The position numbers were made by a program, and so were the translations under genes. Below, in pieces: positions 1 through 5,541 of a stretch of DNA of 7,805 nucleotides (within the stretch, counting starts at the first letter, position 1; each line of letters opens with the position of its first letter). The notes beneath the pieces are model-generated. The model made no database searches. It was not told the DNA's origin and was given only the letters and a program-made list of their open reading frames with translations. Source of the DNA: Nitrospinota bacterium (lineage in GTDB: Bacteria > UBA8248 > JACPRG01); assembly GCA_030740135.1 (NCBI GenBank), contig JASLXW010000185.1, forward strand, positions 1 through 7,805, written 5' to 3'.

Positions 1-278
1 AAGAGATGGTCTTTGAAAACGGAGCGGTGACCAATCCGACGTTGCTCGACTACAAGATCCCGACCACGCTGGACATGCCGGAGGTTCATTCCATCCTTGT
101 AGAGGACCCGGACCCGACGGGGCCTTTCGGCGCCAAGGGAATCGGCGAGCCGACGCTGATTTCGACGGCCGCGGCCGTGGCCAACGCCATCCGTGACGCC
201 GTTGGGGTCCGGATTCAAGAGATGCCGTTCTCGCCCGCCCGCGTTCTCGCGGCCCTGCAAAAGGCCGCCTCGGAGTAG
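1..278 (+). CDS. Xanthine dehydrogenase/aldehyde oxidase-type molybdopterin-binding subunit, C-terminal fragment
   Basis: The gene enters from the left edge; the frame is open from base 3 and ends at TAG 276-278. The visible 91 or so residues match the extreme C-terminus of the large Mo-cofactor subunit of molybdenum hydroxylases (XdhA/CoxL-like). The key motif is GPFGAKGIGEP, near residues 39-49 counted from the Met at base 6. In this family the Glu of the GxGE motif is the active-site base next to the molybdenum. It is followed by the usual helix rich in Ala (STAAAVANAIRDAVG) and a closing SPARVLAAL segment. These enzymes hydroxylate purines, N-heterocycles or aldehydes, normally with FAD and 2Fe-2S partners, which would lie outside the window. 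Substrate specificity is set by upstream residues not visible here. The gene converges on the flavoenzyme gene to its right. The stop codon overlaps the end of a repeat element, so the original C-terminus may have been slightly different. Confidence 0.93.
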   Translation, partial: EMVFENGAVTNPTLLDYKIPTTLDMPEVHSILVEDPDPTGPFGAKGIGEPTLISTAAAVANAIRDAVGVRIQEMPFSPARVLAALQKAASE

Positions 279-456
279 AACCTATCTCGAAATGGGTAGT
301 GCCCTAACCGTCATGCCCGCATGTCGTAAGCGAGCATCCAGAAAGGTTTGAAAACACTGGATTTCCGCTCCCCGATTAAGGCCCTCGGGGACAAGCTTCG
401 CGGGAATAACGACAAAAGGTCCAAGGAGTGTGAGATGGGATTTTGAGATAGGTTCT
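277..456. mobile_element. MITE-like element with 17-bp terminal inverted repeats and internal palindromes
   Basis: Bases 277-293 (AGAACCTATCTCGAAAT) and the reverse complement of 440-456 (AGAACCTATCTCAAAAT) match at 16 of 17 positions and bound a 180-bp non-coding segment. Inside are nested inverted repeats. CGTCATGCCCGC at 309-320 faces GCGGGAATAACG at 400-411 (10 of 12 pairs). ATCCAG at 336-341 faces CTGGAT at 357-362. CCCCGA at 370-375 faces TCGGGG at 385-390. The GTCATxCCCGC...ATCCAG pattern resembles dispersed palindromic repeats known from many environmental proteobacterial genomes; that comparison is from memory. There is no transposase gene and no clear target duplication, so a non-autonomous element mobilised in trans is the best reading. 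It sits between the convergent hydroxylase and flavoenzyme genes. Confidence 0.72.
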
Positions 457-523
457 GGTTTCATACAATAAACCCGGCGGGCAACCGGCCGGCATTCTAA
501 AAAATGAGATTCCGTCCGGCGTC

Positions 524-1668
524 TCAGTGCAGTTGTCCCGTGAATCTGCACCACGCGTGAATGAGCAGGTCCTTGTTGGTTTTTATCCAGCATTGCAGCC
601 CATGCAGGCCGGCGTAGCCGCTGCAAATGTTGCACGAGGTGCAGTCCACCACACCTCGTTTCCCTCGCTCGATCTTGCGGACCAGATCCGGCTCCCGGAC
701 AAAGGGCCGGCTCAGGGAGACGAAATCGGCGATTCCCCCTTTGATAACGGACTCCATCGTCTCCACCGTCCGGAGACCGCCGACGGCGATCACCGGGCAC
801 TTCACCCGTTCCCGCACCCGGCGGGTTTCCTCCAAGAAATGGCCTTCGGGAACCGGTTTTGCGAAAATCCGGTGGAACAGCTTGTCCTCCAGGGCTCGCT
901 TCCGGCTCACGCCCGCGTACGGCCAAGCCCCCGCCCAGCCGGTTTCGCTGCAGCCGGAGGAAATCTCGATGGCGTTGATCCCCATCCGCTCCAGCCCCTC
1001 CGCGGTGGCGACTCCCTCCTCCAGGCTGAGGCCGCCGGCCGCAAAGTCGAGCGCACCCAGCTTGATCGTCACGAGATAATCATCCCCCACGGCCCCCCCC
1101 AGGCGTCTTCCCGGTGGTTTACATAAGGAGAGAGGAACTGCGAGATCAGGTAACCGTGGGCGCCGTGAATGTGGATGCCGTCGAAGCCCGCCTCCTTCGC
1201 CCGCCGGGCCGCGCTCCGAAAGGAGTCGATGACCTCCCGGATCTCCTCCTCCGTCGCGGCCTTGGCCGTTTTCTTCGTCTGGGGGTTTTGCTTGGGGGAG
1301 GGCGCGATCGGCTCCACGCCCGGCATCGCGTTCTTCTCCCCCGTGTGGCTGAGCTCCGCGAAGATTCGCGCGCCCTCGGCGTGGACAGCCCCGGTGAGAC
1401 GCTGGAGCGCGCCGATGTGATCATCTCGGTCCAGGCCCGTCATGCCCACCTTGTACATTCCCCTCCGGTGGACGTAGATGTGTCCCGTGATGAGCAATCC
1501 CACGCCGTGCCGGGCCAGCGTGACGTGAAGGTCCTGAAACCCTTGCTTGATGAACCCGTGCTCGTCCGCGAGGCTTTCCCCCGTCGCGGACCGGACAAAA
1601 CGGTTCCGGATCTCCAGGTTTCCGATTCTTCCCGGCTGTAACAACGCCAAATCATGCGATGCGTTCAT
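524..1668 (-). pseudogene. NADH:flavin oxidoreductase / Old Yellow Enzyme family, broken by a frameshift with deletion
   Basis: Two frames together make one OYE-like TIM-barrel flavoenzyme. The first runs from ATG 1668-1666 for about 192 residues: N-terminal GRIGNLEIRNRF, an AELSHTG segment (104-110), and HIHGAHGYLISQFLSP (166-181) with the HxxH pair H168/H171 that binds the substrate carbonyl in this family. It reaches REDAWGG and then runs into a run of eight G at 1100-1093. The sequence resumes in another frame at AVGDDYLVTIKL and continues to TGA at 526-524. Relatives have about 18-20 residues here (GGS.ENR.RF...EVV.AVR), which are absent. The C-terminal part carries CTSCNIC followed ten residues later by another Cys, similar to the 4Fe-4S ligands of trimethylamine dehydrogenase and dienoyl-CoA reductase. 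GGAG at 1681-1678 lies 9 nt before the ATG and supports this start. The gene is 49 nt downstream of the permease, so the two are probably one transcript. It may be a pseudogene or a sequence/assembly error. Confidence 0.85.
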
Positions 1669-1717
1669 CTGACGGTTCTCCAATGGCCCACCTCGGGAAT
1701 CCTCCCTCCGATGGGCG

Positions 1718-2587
1718 TCACCCCGCGTTGGAGAGGGAGACCAGATAGACCCCGATGAAGACCGTAAAAGCGCCTGCGGCAAGACGCCATGTGACCCGTT
1801 CCAGATCCTGGGCGAAGAGGCGGGCGATCAGAATGGAGAAGAGCGAGGAGGTGAATGTGATAGGCGCGACAAAGCTGACGGGCCCGGATCCCAAAGCCGT
1901 GTGGTGGCCGAAGAACGCGGCGCAATAGCAAAGACCGCCCAACCCGAACCACGCCACTCCCCGCCGCTCGACTCCCCAGCGCTCCTGTTTCGGAATGAGG
2001 GGTTGGGCCGCCAACAGGAAGAGCAAAGAGCCCAGGGAGGTGACAATGTTTCCGAGGGTCGGATCCGGCAGGGACTGCATCCCCAGGCGGCTGAAGACGA
2101 GCGTGCCCCCCAAAAAAAGGGCCGGCGTCAAACCGAGGAGAACGGCCTTCGGGCTCATTCGAATTCCCGACCGGTCCATCACGACGGCCCCGACGCCCGA
2201 GATGACGAACAGCAGTCCGAGGATGATGTGCCAGGAAGGGCGCTCGCCCAGAAAGACCATGGCATAGAGCAGGCTGAACAGGGGAGTGACGATGATCAGC
2301 ACCGTGGCCCTGGAGACGCCGATCCGGCGCAGGCTGTAAAAAAAGAAGATCCTTCCGGGACCCGAAGCCGCCAATCCCATGAGCAAAAACCAGCCGATCG
2401 CGGGCCACAAGGAGCCGTCCGCGACGCCATGAATGCCGGCCGCGACGCCGGAGACGGCGATGACCGTTGAGGAGATGATGATGGCCCCGGTGAACGGCGT
2501 CCCATTGCGCACGCCCATCCGGATCGCAAAGTCCCCGACACCGAATGAAGCGCCGGCCACAAGTCCCCAGAACAGGGCGATGGTCAA
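1718..2587 (-). CDS. EamA/DMT-superfamily permease (first copy)
   Basis: The 289-residue protein is almost entirely hydrophobic, with about ten membrane helices in two homologous halves, the usual EamA (RhaT/YdcZ-like) size and layout. Recognisable features are the GASFGVGDFAIRMG loop after helix 1, the GVSRATVLIIVTPLFSLL helix with the following FLGERPS turn near residue 115 (typical of the end of each EamA repeat), and LERVTWRLAAGA near 262-273. The start is TTG at 2587-2585; AAGGAA at 2600-2595 lies 7 nt upstream and there is no in-frame ATG at a better position. DMT permeases export or import small metabolites in the inner membrane; the substrate cannot be read from sequence. It lies between a cyclase-family hydrolase (194 nt upstream) and the broken flavoenzyme (49 nt downstream), suggesting transport of a substrate or product of those enzymes. 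A related permease is at 6618-7508. Confidence 0.9.
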   Translation of the reverse strand: MTIALFWGLVAGASFGVGDFAIRMGVRNGTPFTGAIIISSTVIAVSGVAAGIHGVADGSLWPAIGWFLLMGLAASGPGRIFFFYSLRRIGVSRATVLIIVTPLFSLLYAMVFLGERPSWHIILGLLFVISGVGAVVMDRSGIRMSPKAVLLGLTPALFLGGTLVFSRLGMQSLPDPTLGNIVTSLGSLLFLLAAQPLIPKQERWGVERRGVAWFGLGGLCYCAAFFGHHTALGSGPVSFVAPITFTSSLFSILIARLFAQDLERVTWRLAAGAFTVFIGVYLVSLSNAG

Positions 2588-2594
2588 TAGAGGG

Positions 2595-2600
2595 TTCCTT
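2595..2600 (-). promoter_or_regulatory. Ribosome binding site deciding the TTG start of the permease
   Basis: Read on the - strand, AAGGAA lies 7 nt before TTG 2587-2585. It is the only purine-rich Shine-Dalgarno-like sequence near the start, and the protein then begins directly with the first hydrophobic helix (TIALFWGLVAG), as expected for EamA proteins. TTG is therefore preferred over a later start. Confidence 0.6.
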
Positions 2601-2781
2601 TTCGCCGGGCCGCTTTGTTTATCGCTCCACCAAGCAAAGGGATAGGGTTTGCAGGTCGAAAGCGGGGTCGAATCTCTTGTTGATCAATCGGGGGCTGGGT
2701 GTTCTTGTCCCGGTTTTCTCAACGTTTTGTCCGCTTTCAATCGTGCACCTGACTTCATGACATACCGATTCCACCGAATCT

Positions 2782-3501
2782 TCAGCGCCCAAAATCGTCA
2801 TCGAGGAACAGCGCCACCGCGCGGATGGGAGAGCCTGTGCCGTCGATGACCTTGAGCGGCAGGCCGCTGAAGATGAACCGCTTGCCCGCCACCTGGTCCA
2901 GGTTGCAGAGGTTCTCGGTGTTGATCATCTTCCGTTCCAGGCAGACGTGGTGAGCGGGATAGGTCGTGTCCTTGAAGTTGTCGATGCTGGGGGCGTCCAC
3001 GCCGACGTTGACGCATCCCTGGTCGTGAAGCCACTCCGTCGCCTCCCGATTCAGGCCCGGGTACTCGTAGAGCCATTCGATGTTGTCGTTCTTGCCGTAG
3101 TTCCGGTCATAGTGCCCGGTCCAGAGGAGGACGGTGTCGCCCTGCACGATCTTCAGGCCGTGCGTCTCAAGGGCCGCCTCCAGATCCGCCTTGGAGATCG
3201 TAACCTGGGCGCCGACGTGAGAGACGTCCAGGCAGATCGCCGGCGTGAAGAAGGTCTCCAGCGGGATCCGGTCGATGGACTCCGCGCTCGGGTCCGGCGT
3301 GAGGTGGTTGATGGCGTCCAGGTGCGTGGGGCCGTGGTCGCTCATCAGGAGACCCCGGCACTCGTAGGAGAAATCCTTCTTCGCCCGGCGGGTCTCGTCG
3401 TGCGTGGGGTTGGTGAAGATGATCGTCTTCACGTGGCCGGGATAAACCGGCATCCCCTGATAGATGGGCTGGGACAGGTCGATGATCGTGACGCCTTTCA
3501 T
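2782..3501 (-). CDS. Cyclase-family (PF04199) metal-dependent hydrolase, first copy
   Basis: The 239-residue protein belongs to the kynurenine formamidase/isatin hydrolase/polyketide-cyclase-like superfamily, whose members use Zn or Mn to hydrolyse amide or ester bonds. It opens with the family's IIDLSQPIYQGMPVYPG (6-22). The core HxGTHxDxPxHF motif appears as HGPTHLDAINHL (56-67): ligand positions H56, H60, D62 and H66 are kept, but the central Gly is Pro58 and the usual Pro is Ile64. H184 and E196 are 12 residues apart, matching the second metal-ligand pair of KynB-like enzymes, with TENLCNL as the usual closing motif. ATG 3501-3499 is chosen over an in-frame ATG at 3603 because GGAGGT (3515-3510) lies 8 nt upstream and homology begins here. 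It precedes the permease on the same strand. Divergence from the consensus means substrate cannot be assigned; formamidase, isatinase or lactone/amide hydrolase roles are all possible. Confidence 0.93.
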   Translation of the reverse strand: MKGVTIIDLSQPIYQGMPVYPGHVKTIIFTNPTHDETRRAKKDFSYECRGLLMSDHGPTHLDAINHLTPDPSAESIDRIPLETFFTPAICLDVSHVGAQVTISKADLEAALETHGLKIVQGDTVLLWTGHYDRNYGKNDNIEWLYEYPGLNREATEWLHDQGCVNVGVDAPSIDNFKDTTYPAHHVCLERKMINTENLCNLDQVAGKRFIFSGLPLKVIDGTGSPIRAVALFLDDDFGR

Positions 3502-3509
3502 TCGTTGAG

Positions 3510-3515
3510 ACCTCC
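3510..3515 (-). promoter_or_regulatory. Strong Shine-Dalgarno site of the first cyclase-family gene
   Basis: On the - strand GGAGGT is followed after 8 nt by ATG 3501-3499. This excludes the longer in-frame start at 3603. The site is only 2 nt from a stable GNRA-loop hairpin (3518-3531), so folding there could affect ribosome access. Confidence 0.8.
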
Positions 3516-3517
3516 AT

Positions 3518-3557
3518 GGCGCTTGCGCGCCGGCCAAGGCACTTGCGTGCCGACCAA
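3518..3557 (-). repeat. Two tandem 20-nt units, each a GCAA-loop hairpin with a covarying base pair
   Basis: Units 3518-3537 and 3538-3557 are adjacent and identical at 17 of 20 positions. Read on the - strand, the sense of the downstream hydrolase, they form GGCGC-GCAA-GCGCC (3531-3518) and GGCAC-GCAA-GTGCC (3551-3538): perfect 5-bp stems closed by a GCAA (GNRA) tetraloop. Two of the three differences change one stem pair from G-C to A-T on both sides, preserving pairing. The linkers are TTGGCC and TTGGTC. A third, looser hairpin of the same flavour, GAGCG-CAAGC-CGCTC, follows at 3582-3568. The 20-nt period is not a multiple of three, so this is not a coding repeat. It lies in the presumed leader of the 2782-3501 gene. 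It could be a structured leader or a small DNA palindrome family. Confidence 0.75.
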
Positions 3558-3738
3558 GCTGCGGTTGGAGCGGCTTGCGCTCATTACGAGCTCTGTGGCG
3601 CACGGCTCTCCGATAGTCTCACGAGTAGGAACGCTGACATTCGGACAAAGCTCGAAGCCACCGTTGGCCACAGACGAACTGCTTGGTCAATCCGACCCTC
3701 ACCCCAGGAATGCCAAGCCACAGGGCGTGACCCGGTAG

Positions 3739-3769
3739 GGCGGCCATCTTGGCCGCCATCGGATGGCGG
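3739..3769. repeat. Two mutually exclusive hairpins sharing one arm
   Basis: GGCGGCCA (3739-3746) pairs perfectly with TGGCCGCC (3750-3757) around a 3-nt loop. The right arm also belongs to a second hairpin, CCGCCAT (3753-3759) with ATGGCGG (3763-3769), also with a 3-nt loop. Only one can form at a time, an attenuator-like or REP-like arrangement. It lies downstream of the second hydrolase stop and upstream of the first hydrolase. Confidence 0.6.
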
Positions 3770-3801
3770 GCTGGAGGGTCAACCGACCCGCGCCTGCCCC
3801 A

Positions 3802-3874
3802 CCAGGGGGTTCCCAACCCCTGGGAGGGGTCCGGGGGACCGTTTTTTAAAAATGTCCCCCGGAAGAAGTTCTTC
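3802..3874. repeat. Cluster of inverted repeats with an A/T core, REP-like
   Basis: Three palindromes follow each other. CCAGGGGGTT (3802-3811) faces AACCCCTGG (3815-3823) with one bulged G. CCGGGGGAC (3831-3839) faces GTCCCCCGG (3854-3862), a perfect 9-bp stem around CGTTTTTTAAAAAT. GAAGAA (3862-3867) faces TTCTTC (3869-3874). The GGGGAC-T-run-A-run-GTCCCC layout resembles palindromes seen beside REP-associated (IS200-like) transposases in environmental genomes; this is from memory. No transposase is present in the window. As the - strand RNA it would lie 43-115 nt beyond the 3917 stop and could stop or protect that transcript, but no U-tract follows. Confidence 0.55.
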
Positions 3875-3916
3875 ATTATTTCGGGCCCCCGTGAGGCGTC
3901 TTGAGAGGAAGGACGG

Positions 3917-4576
3917 TCACACCACGGCGTAGATCCGCGCCGGGGCCGCCTCGCACTTCTTCAGCTTGATGGGCGCCGCGTGAAGCACGAAGCGCTTCTT
4001 CTTGATGAGGTGAAGGTTGGTGATCCCCTCGATGAGAAAGATCCCGGCCCCCATCATGATCCGGTGGACGACGAAGTCGGCCGGCTTGAAGTCCTTGAGG
4101 CGGGCGTTGTACTCCTCGAAGAAATCGAACCCGATGGCCTTGGGCTTCTTCCTCACGAGCCAGCGCGCGACGTCTTCATTGATGTAGGGGGAATCGGTGT
4201 AATACTCCCGCTTGCCGAACTTCTTCCGCCCCCAGTCGGTCCGCAGGACGATGATGTCGTTCTTCTTGGGGACCTTGTCGTATTTCTTCACGTCGGCCAG
4301 CGTGATCTCCGCGTTCTTGCGGCCTTTGTGGGTGAGATCCAGGACGACCGCCTCGCCGATGAATTTCTCCAGGGGGACCCGGTCGATGGGGGCCTTCCCC
4401 CCGAGGACGTGAAGGGCGGAATCGCAGTGCGAGGCCGTGTGGGCCGAGAAAGAGACCCAGGTGGCCTGCCAGTGGGTGGGCTTCCGGTAGGCCGTGCTCA
4501 TCGTGACCGTCTGCGGAACCGAAGGGGGAACCGGTACGTGGTGCTCGGTGTTCAGGCTGAGATCGATGATCTTCAT
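3917..4576 (-). CDS. Cyclase-family (PF04199) metal-dependent hydrolase, second divergent copy
   Basis: This 219-residue protein has the same superfamily fold signals as its neighbour but is clearly a different branch. It starts MKIIDLSLN. The core HxGTHxDxPxHF motif reads HTASHCDSALHV (46-57): H46, H50, D52 and H56 are retained while GT is replaced by AS, the Pro by Ala54 and the Phe by Val57. H171 and E183 are spaced by 12 within a VHRIMMGAGIFLIEGITNL-like block, the equivalent of the H...ENL.NL motif, and it ends with APARIYAVV, the usual family terminus. ATG 4576-4574 is chosen because GGAGG (4586-4582) lies 5 nt upstream; an in-frame ATG at 4588 would overlap that site. The frame stays open to about 5044 but the extension shows no homology. 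The C-terminal half is unusually Lys-rich. It likely hydrolyses an amide, lactam or lactone; the substrate is unknown. Confidence 0.9.
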   Translation of the reverse strand: MKIIDLSLNTEHHVPVPPSVPQTVTMSTAYRKPTHWQATWVSFSAHTASHCDSALHVLGGKAPIDRVPLEKFIGEAVVLDLTHKGRKNAEITLADVKKYDKVPKKNDIIVLRTDWGRKKFGKREYYTDSPYINEDVARWLVRKKPKAIGFDFFEEYNARLKDFKPADFVVHRIMMGAGIFLIEGITNLHLIKKKRFVLHAAPIKLKKCEAAPARIYAVV

Positions 4577-5040
4577 GGTCGCCTCCATGCCGGCGAAGGT
4601 GGACGCCGCACTCCTCGCCGGAGCGGTCTCCCGTTCTCGCCGGGCGCCGTCTGTGTCGTGCTTTCGGGCCTGCGCGCATTTCCGCACACCCGCCCGGTTC
4701 GGGTCAAGCCGAAAGAGAGGGAGCGCCTGGACTCCAGGCCCTCGACACCCGGGGGAGGTCCACTTGCGATGGGAGACGCCGCGTGTCCTTGGGAGAAAGG
4801 GGTCGGGCCGCTCAACTGAGACAGCCGAGAATACGCGTCGCACAGGGCGCCGGGGCAAGAAGTTACGACAGATGCGGGCAATCATCAAACGGAAAAACCC
4901 GCTGACCGTATTCCGGCAAACCACGTCCTGGGCGAATCGAAAACGATTGCCGAAGGATTCAGGAAGAGACCGGGGTATGAGATCAGAGCGTAATCGGAAC
5001 GAAGGACGTGCTGCGAAGACCCCCCGAGAATCATCGGGAC
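4577..5040. other. 464-nt gene-free region upstream of the second cyclase-family gene
   Basis: Open frames exist on both strands because of the base composition, but their translations are low-complexity Arg/Pro/Gly-rich and show no family motif. Small palindromes are present: GCCTGG-ACT-CCAGGC at 4725-4739 and CCGGCGA/TCGCCGG at 4590-4621 beside the ribosome binding site. On the - strand TTGATG and TAACTT, 17 nt apart near 4862-4890, are a very weak promoter candidate. It may contain unrecognisable remains of the decayed genes to the right. Confidence 0.6.
4590..4621 (-). promoter_or_regulatory. Hairpin abutting the ribosome binding site of the second cyclase-family gene
   Basis: CCGGCGA (4590-4596) and TCGCCGG (4615-4621) form a perfect 7-bp stem with an 18-nt loop. 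Its inner end lies 3 nt from GGAGG (4586-4582). This mirrors the first cyclase-family gene, where a hairpin ends 2 nt from its Shine-Dalgarno. A 7-bp GC-rich stem can arise by chance in this composition. Confidence 0.35.
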
Positions 5041-5229
5041 TCAAAGCTCAGAGCACGCCGAGGCCGGCCACCGCGCCGCCACCTCACGGCCCCGGCCGTC
5101 GAAGGGCATGGTCTCGACCCCGATGGGGTCCAGCGCCGGCATCTCCCGGGAGACGACGCTCCGAACGATCTCGCCGATCTCCGTCACGGGATAGTTCCGG
5201 GAGCCGGCGTTGAACGTCTTGCCGGCCAT
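5041..5229 (-). pseudogene. NAD-dependent epimerase/dehydratase remnant (start plus a mid/late segment)
   Basis: The 62-residue frame begins at ATG 5229-5227 with GGAGG (5243-5239) 9 nt upstream, so the start is well formed. After MAGK it goes straight into TFNAGSRNYPVTEIGEIVRS, which matches the GxxFNVGS...EIxxxV segment found around residues 220-260 of UDP-glucose 4-epimerase-like short-chain dehydrogenases. The N-terminal Rossmann motif (GxxGxxG) and the catalytic YxxxK are missing. The last 20 or so residues no longer match. Full-length relatives are about 300-340 residues. The simplest explanation is an internal deletion joining the first codons to the later part, followed by loss of the true end. 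It lies 18 nt after the glycosyltransferase remnant. It is unlikely to have enzymatic activity. Confidence 0.6.
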
Positions 5230-5247
5230 GAGTGCGGCCCTCCTTTT

Positions 5248-5532
5248 TCAGCAGGGCGACATCATGATCTCTCTCAACAGGTCCTGATCCCGGATTTTCG
5301 AATTTTCCCGGGCAAGCCCTTCAGCCTCTTCGCCCGTGTTGTCCGTGCTTCCGTCATTGACGATCAAGACTTCGTAATCGTCGAACGCCTCCTCGGCGGC
5401 CGAGACAATGTCCCGGATTGCGCATTCGAGGTTGCCGGCTTCATTGAGGGCGGGACCGAATACGGAAATGGAGTGTGAATCGGTCAAGTCGGCGTCCCGG
5501 GATTCGAGTGATTCGACAAAAGGAAAGCGCAC
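5248..5532 (-). pseudogene. Family 2 glycosyltransferase remnant (N-terminal part)
   Basis: The 94-residue frame carries the start of a GT-A fold. SVFGPALNEAGNLECAI (23-39) corresponds to the usual S-x-x-x-PALNE-x-x-N-I strand and loop. YEVLIVNDGSTDNTG (53-67) is the nucleotide-sugar binding block typical of GT2/dolichol-phosphate-mannose-synthase-like enzymes. Homology stops at ENSKIR (76-81) and is replaced by DQDLLREIMMSPC and a stop. The acceptor domain and any membrane helices are absent; intact relatives have 230-350 residues. The start may be GTG 5532 or TTG 5487-5485, the latter giving the more family-like TDSHSISV N-terminus. It follows the upstream epimerase remnant by 9 nt and was probably co-transcribed with it. 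Its product would have transferred a sugar to a lipid or glycan. Confidence 0.75.
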
Positions 5533-5541
5533 CGCTCGCGG

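Larger units (their letters stand above)
3502..3916. other. 415-nt gene-free region between the two cyclase-family genes
   Basis: No reading frame here looks like a protein. The part nearest the left gene carries the tandem hairpins and the ribosome binding site. The part nearest the right gene (3736-3874) carries a dense set of inverted repeats described separately. The middle (about 3590-3735) shows nothing I recognise; it would have to hold any promoter for the left gene, but I see no convincing -35/-10 pair. Confidence 0.7.

Noticed and set aside
474..492. CCGGC/GCCGG hairpin near the convergent gene ends as a bidirectional terminator
   Set aside because: The A-run at 499-504 follows the stem on the + strand, and on the - strand the T-run precedes it, so neither direction has a proper U-tract after the hairpin.
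527..1126. Long + strand open frame opposite the flavoenzyme gene
   Set aside because: It is antisense to well-recognised OYE motifs and its translation shows no family signal; it reflects GC-rich codon structure. The same holds for + strand frames at 2947-3738, 3980-4819, 5784-6329 and 6696-7736.
2761..2772. 12-nt identical sequence CATACCGATTCC also at 7577-7588, upstream of both permease genes
   Set aside because: One or two 12-mer matches are expected by chance in a window this long, and the distances to the two starts differ (about 175 and 70 nt).
2619..2801. 60-codon - strand frame between the first hydrolase and the permease
   Set aside because: It overlaps the end of the hydrolase by 20 nt, has no ribosome binding site or recognisable domain, and could be chance or repeat-derived.
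3518..3582. Interpretation of the hairpin array as a CRISPR
   Set aside because: Units are directly adjacent without unique spacers, only two are clear, and no cas gene is present.
4577..5044. Upstream extension of the second hydrolase frame by about 156 residues
   Set aside because: The extension is Arg/Pro-rich with no homology, and a good ribosome binding site precedes ATG 4576, where family homology begins.
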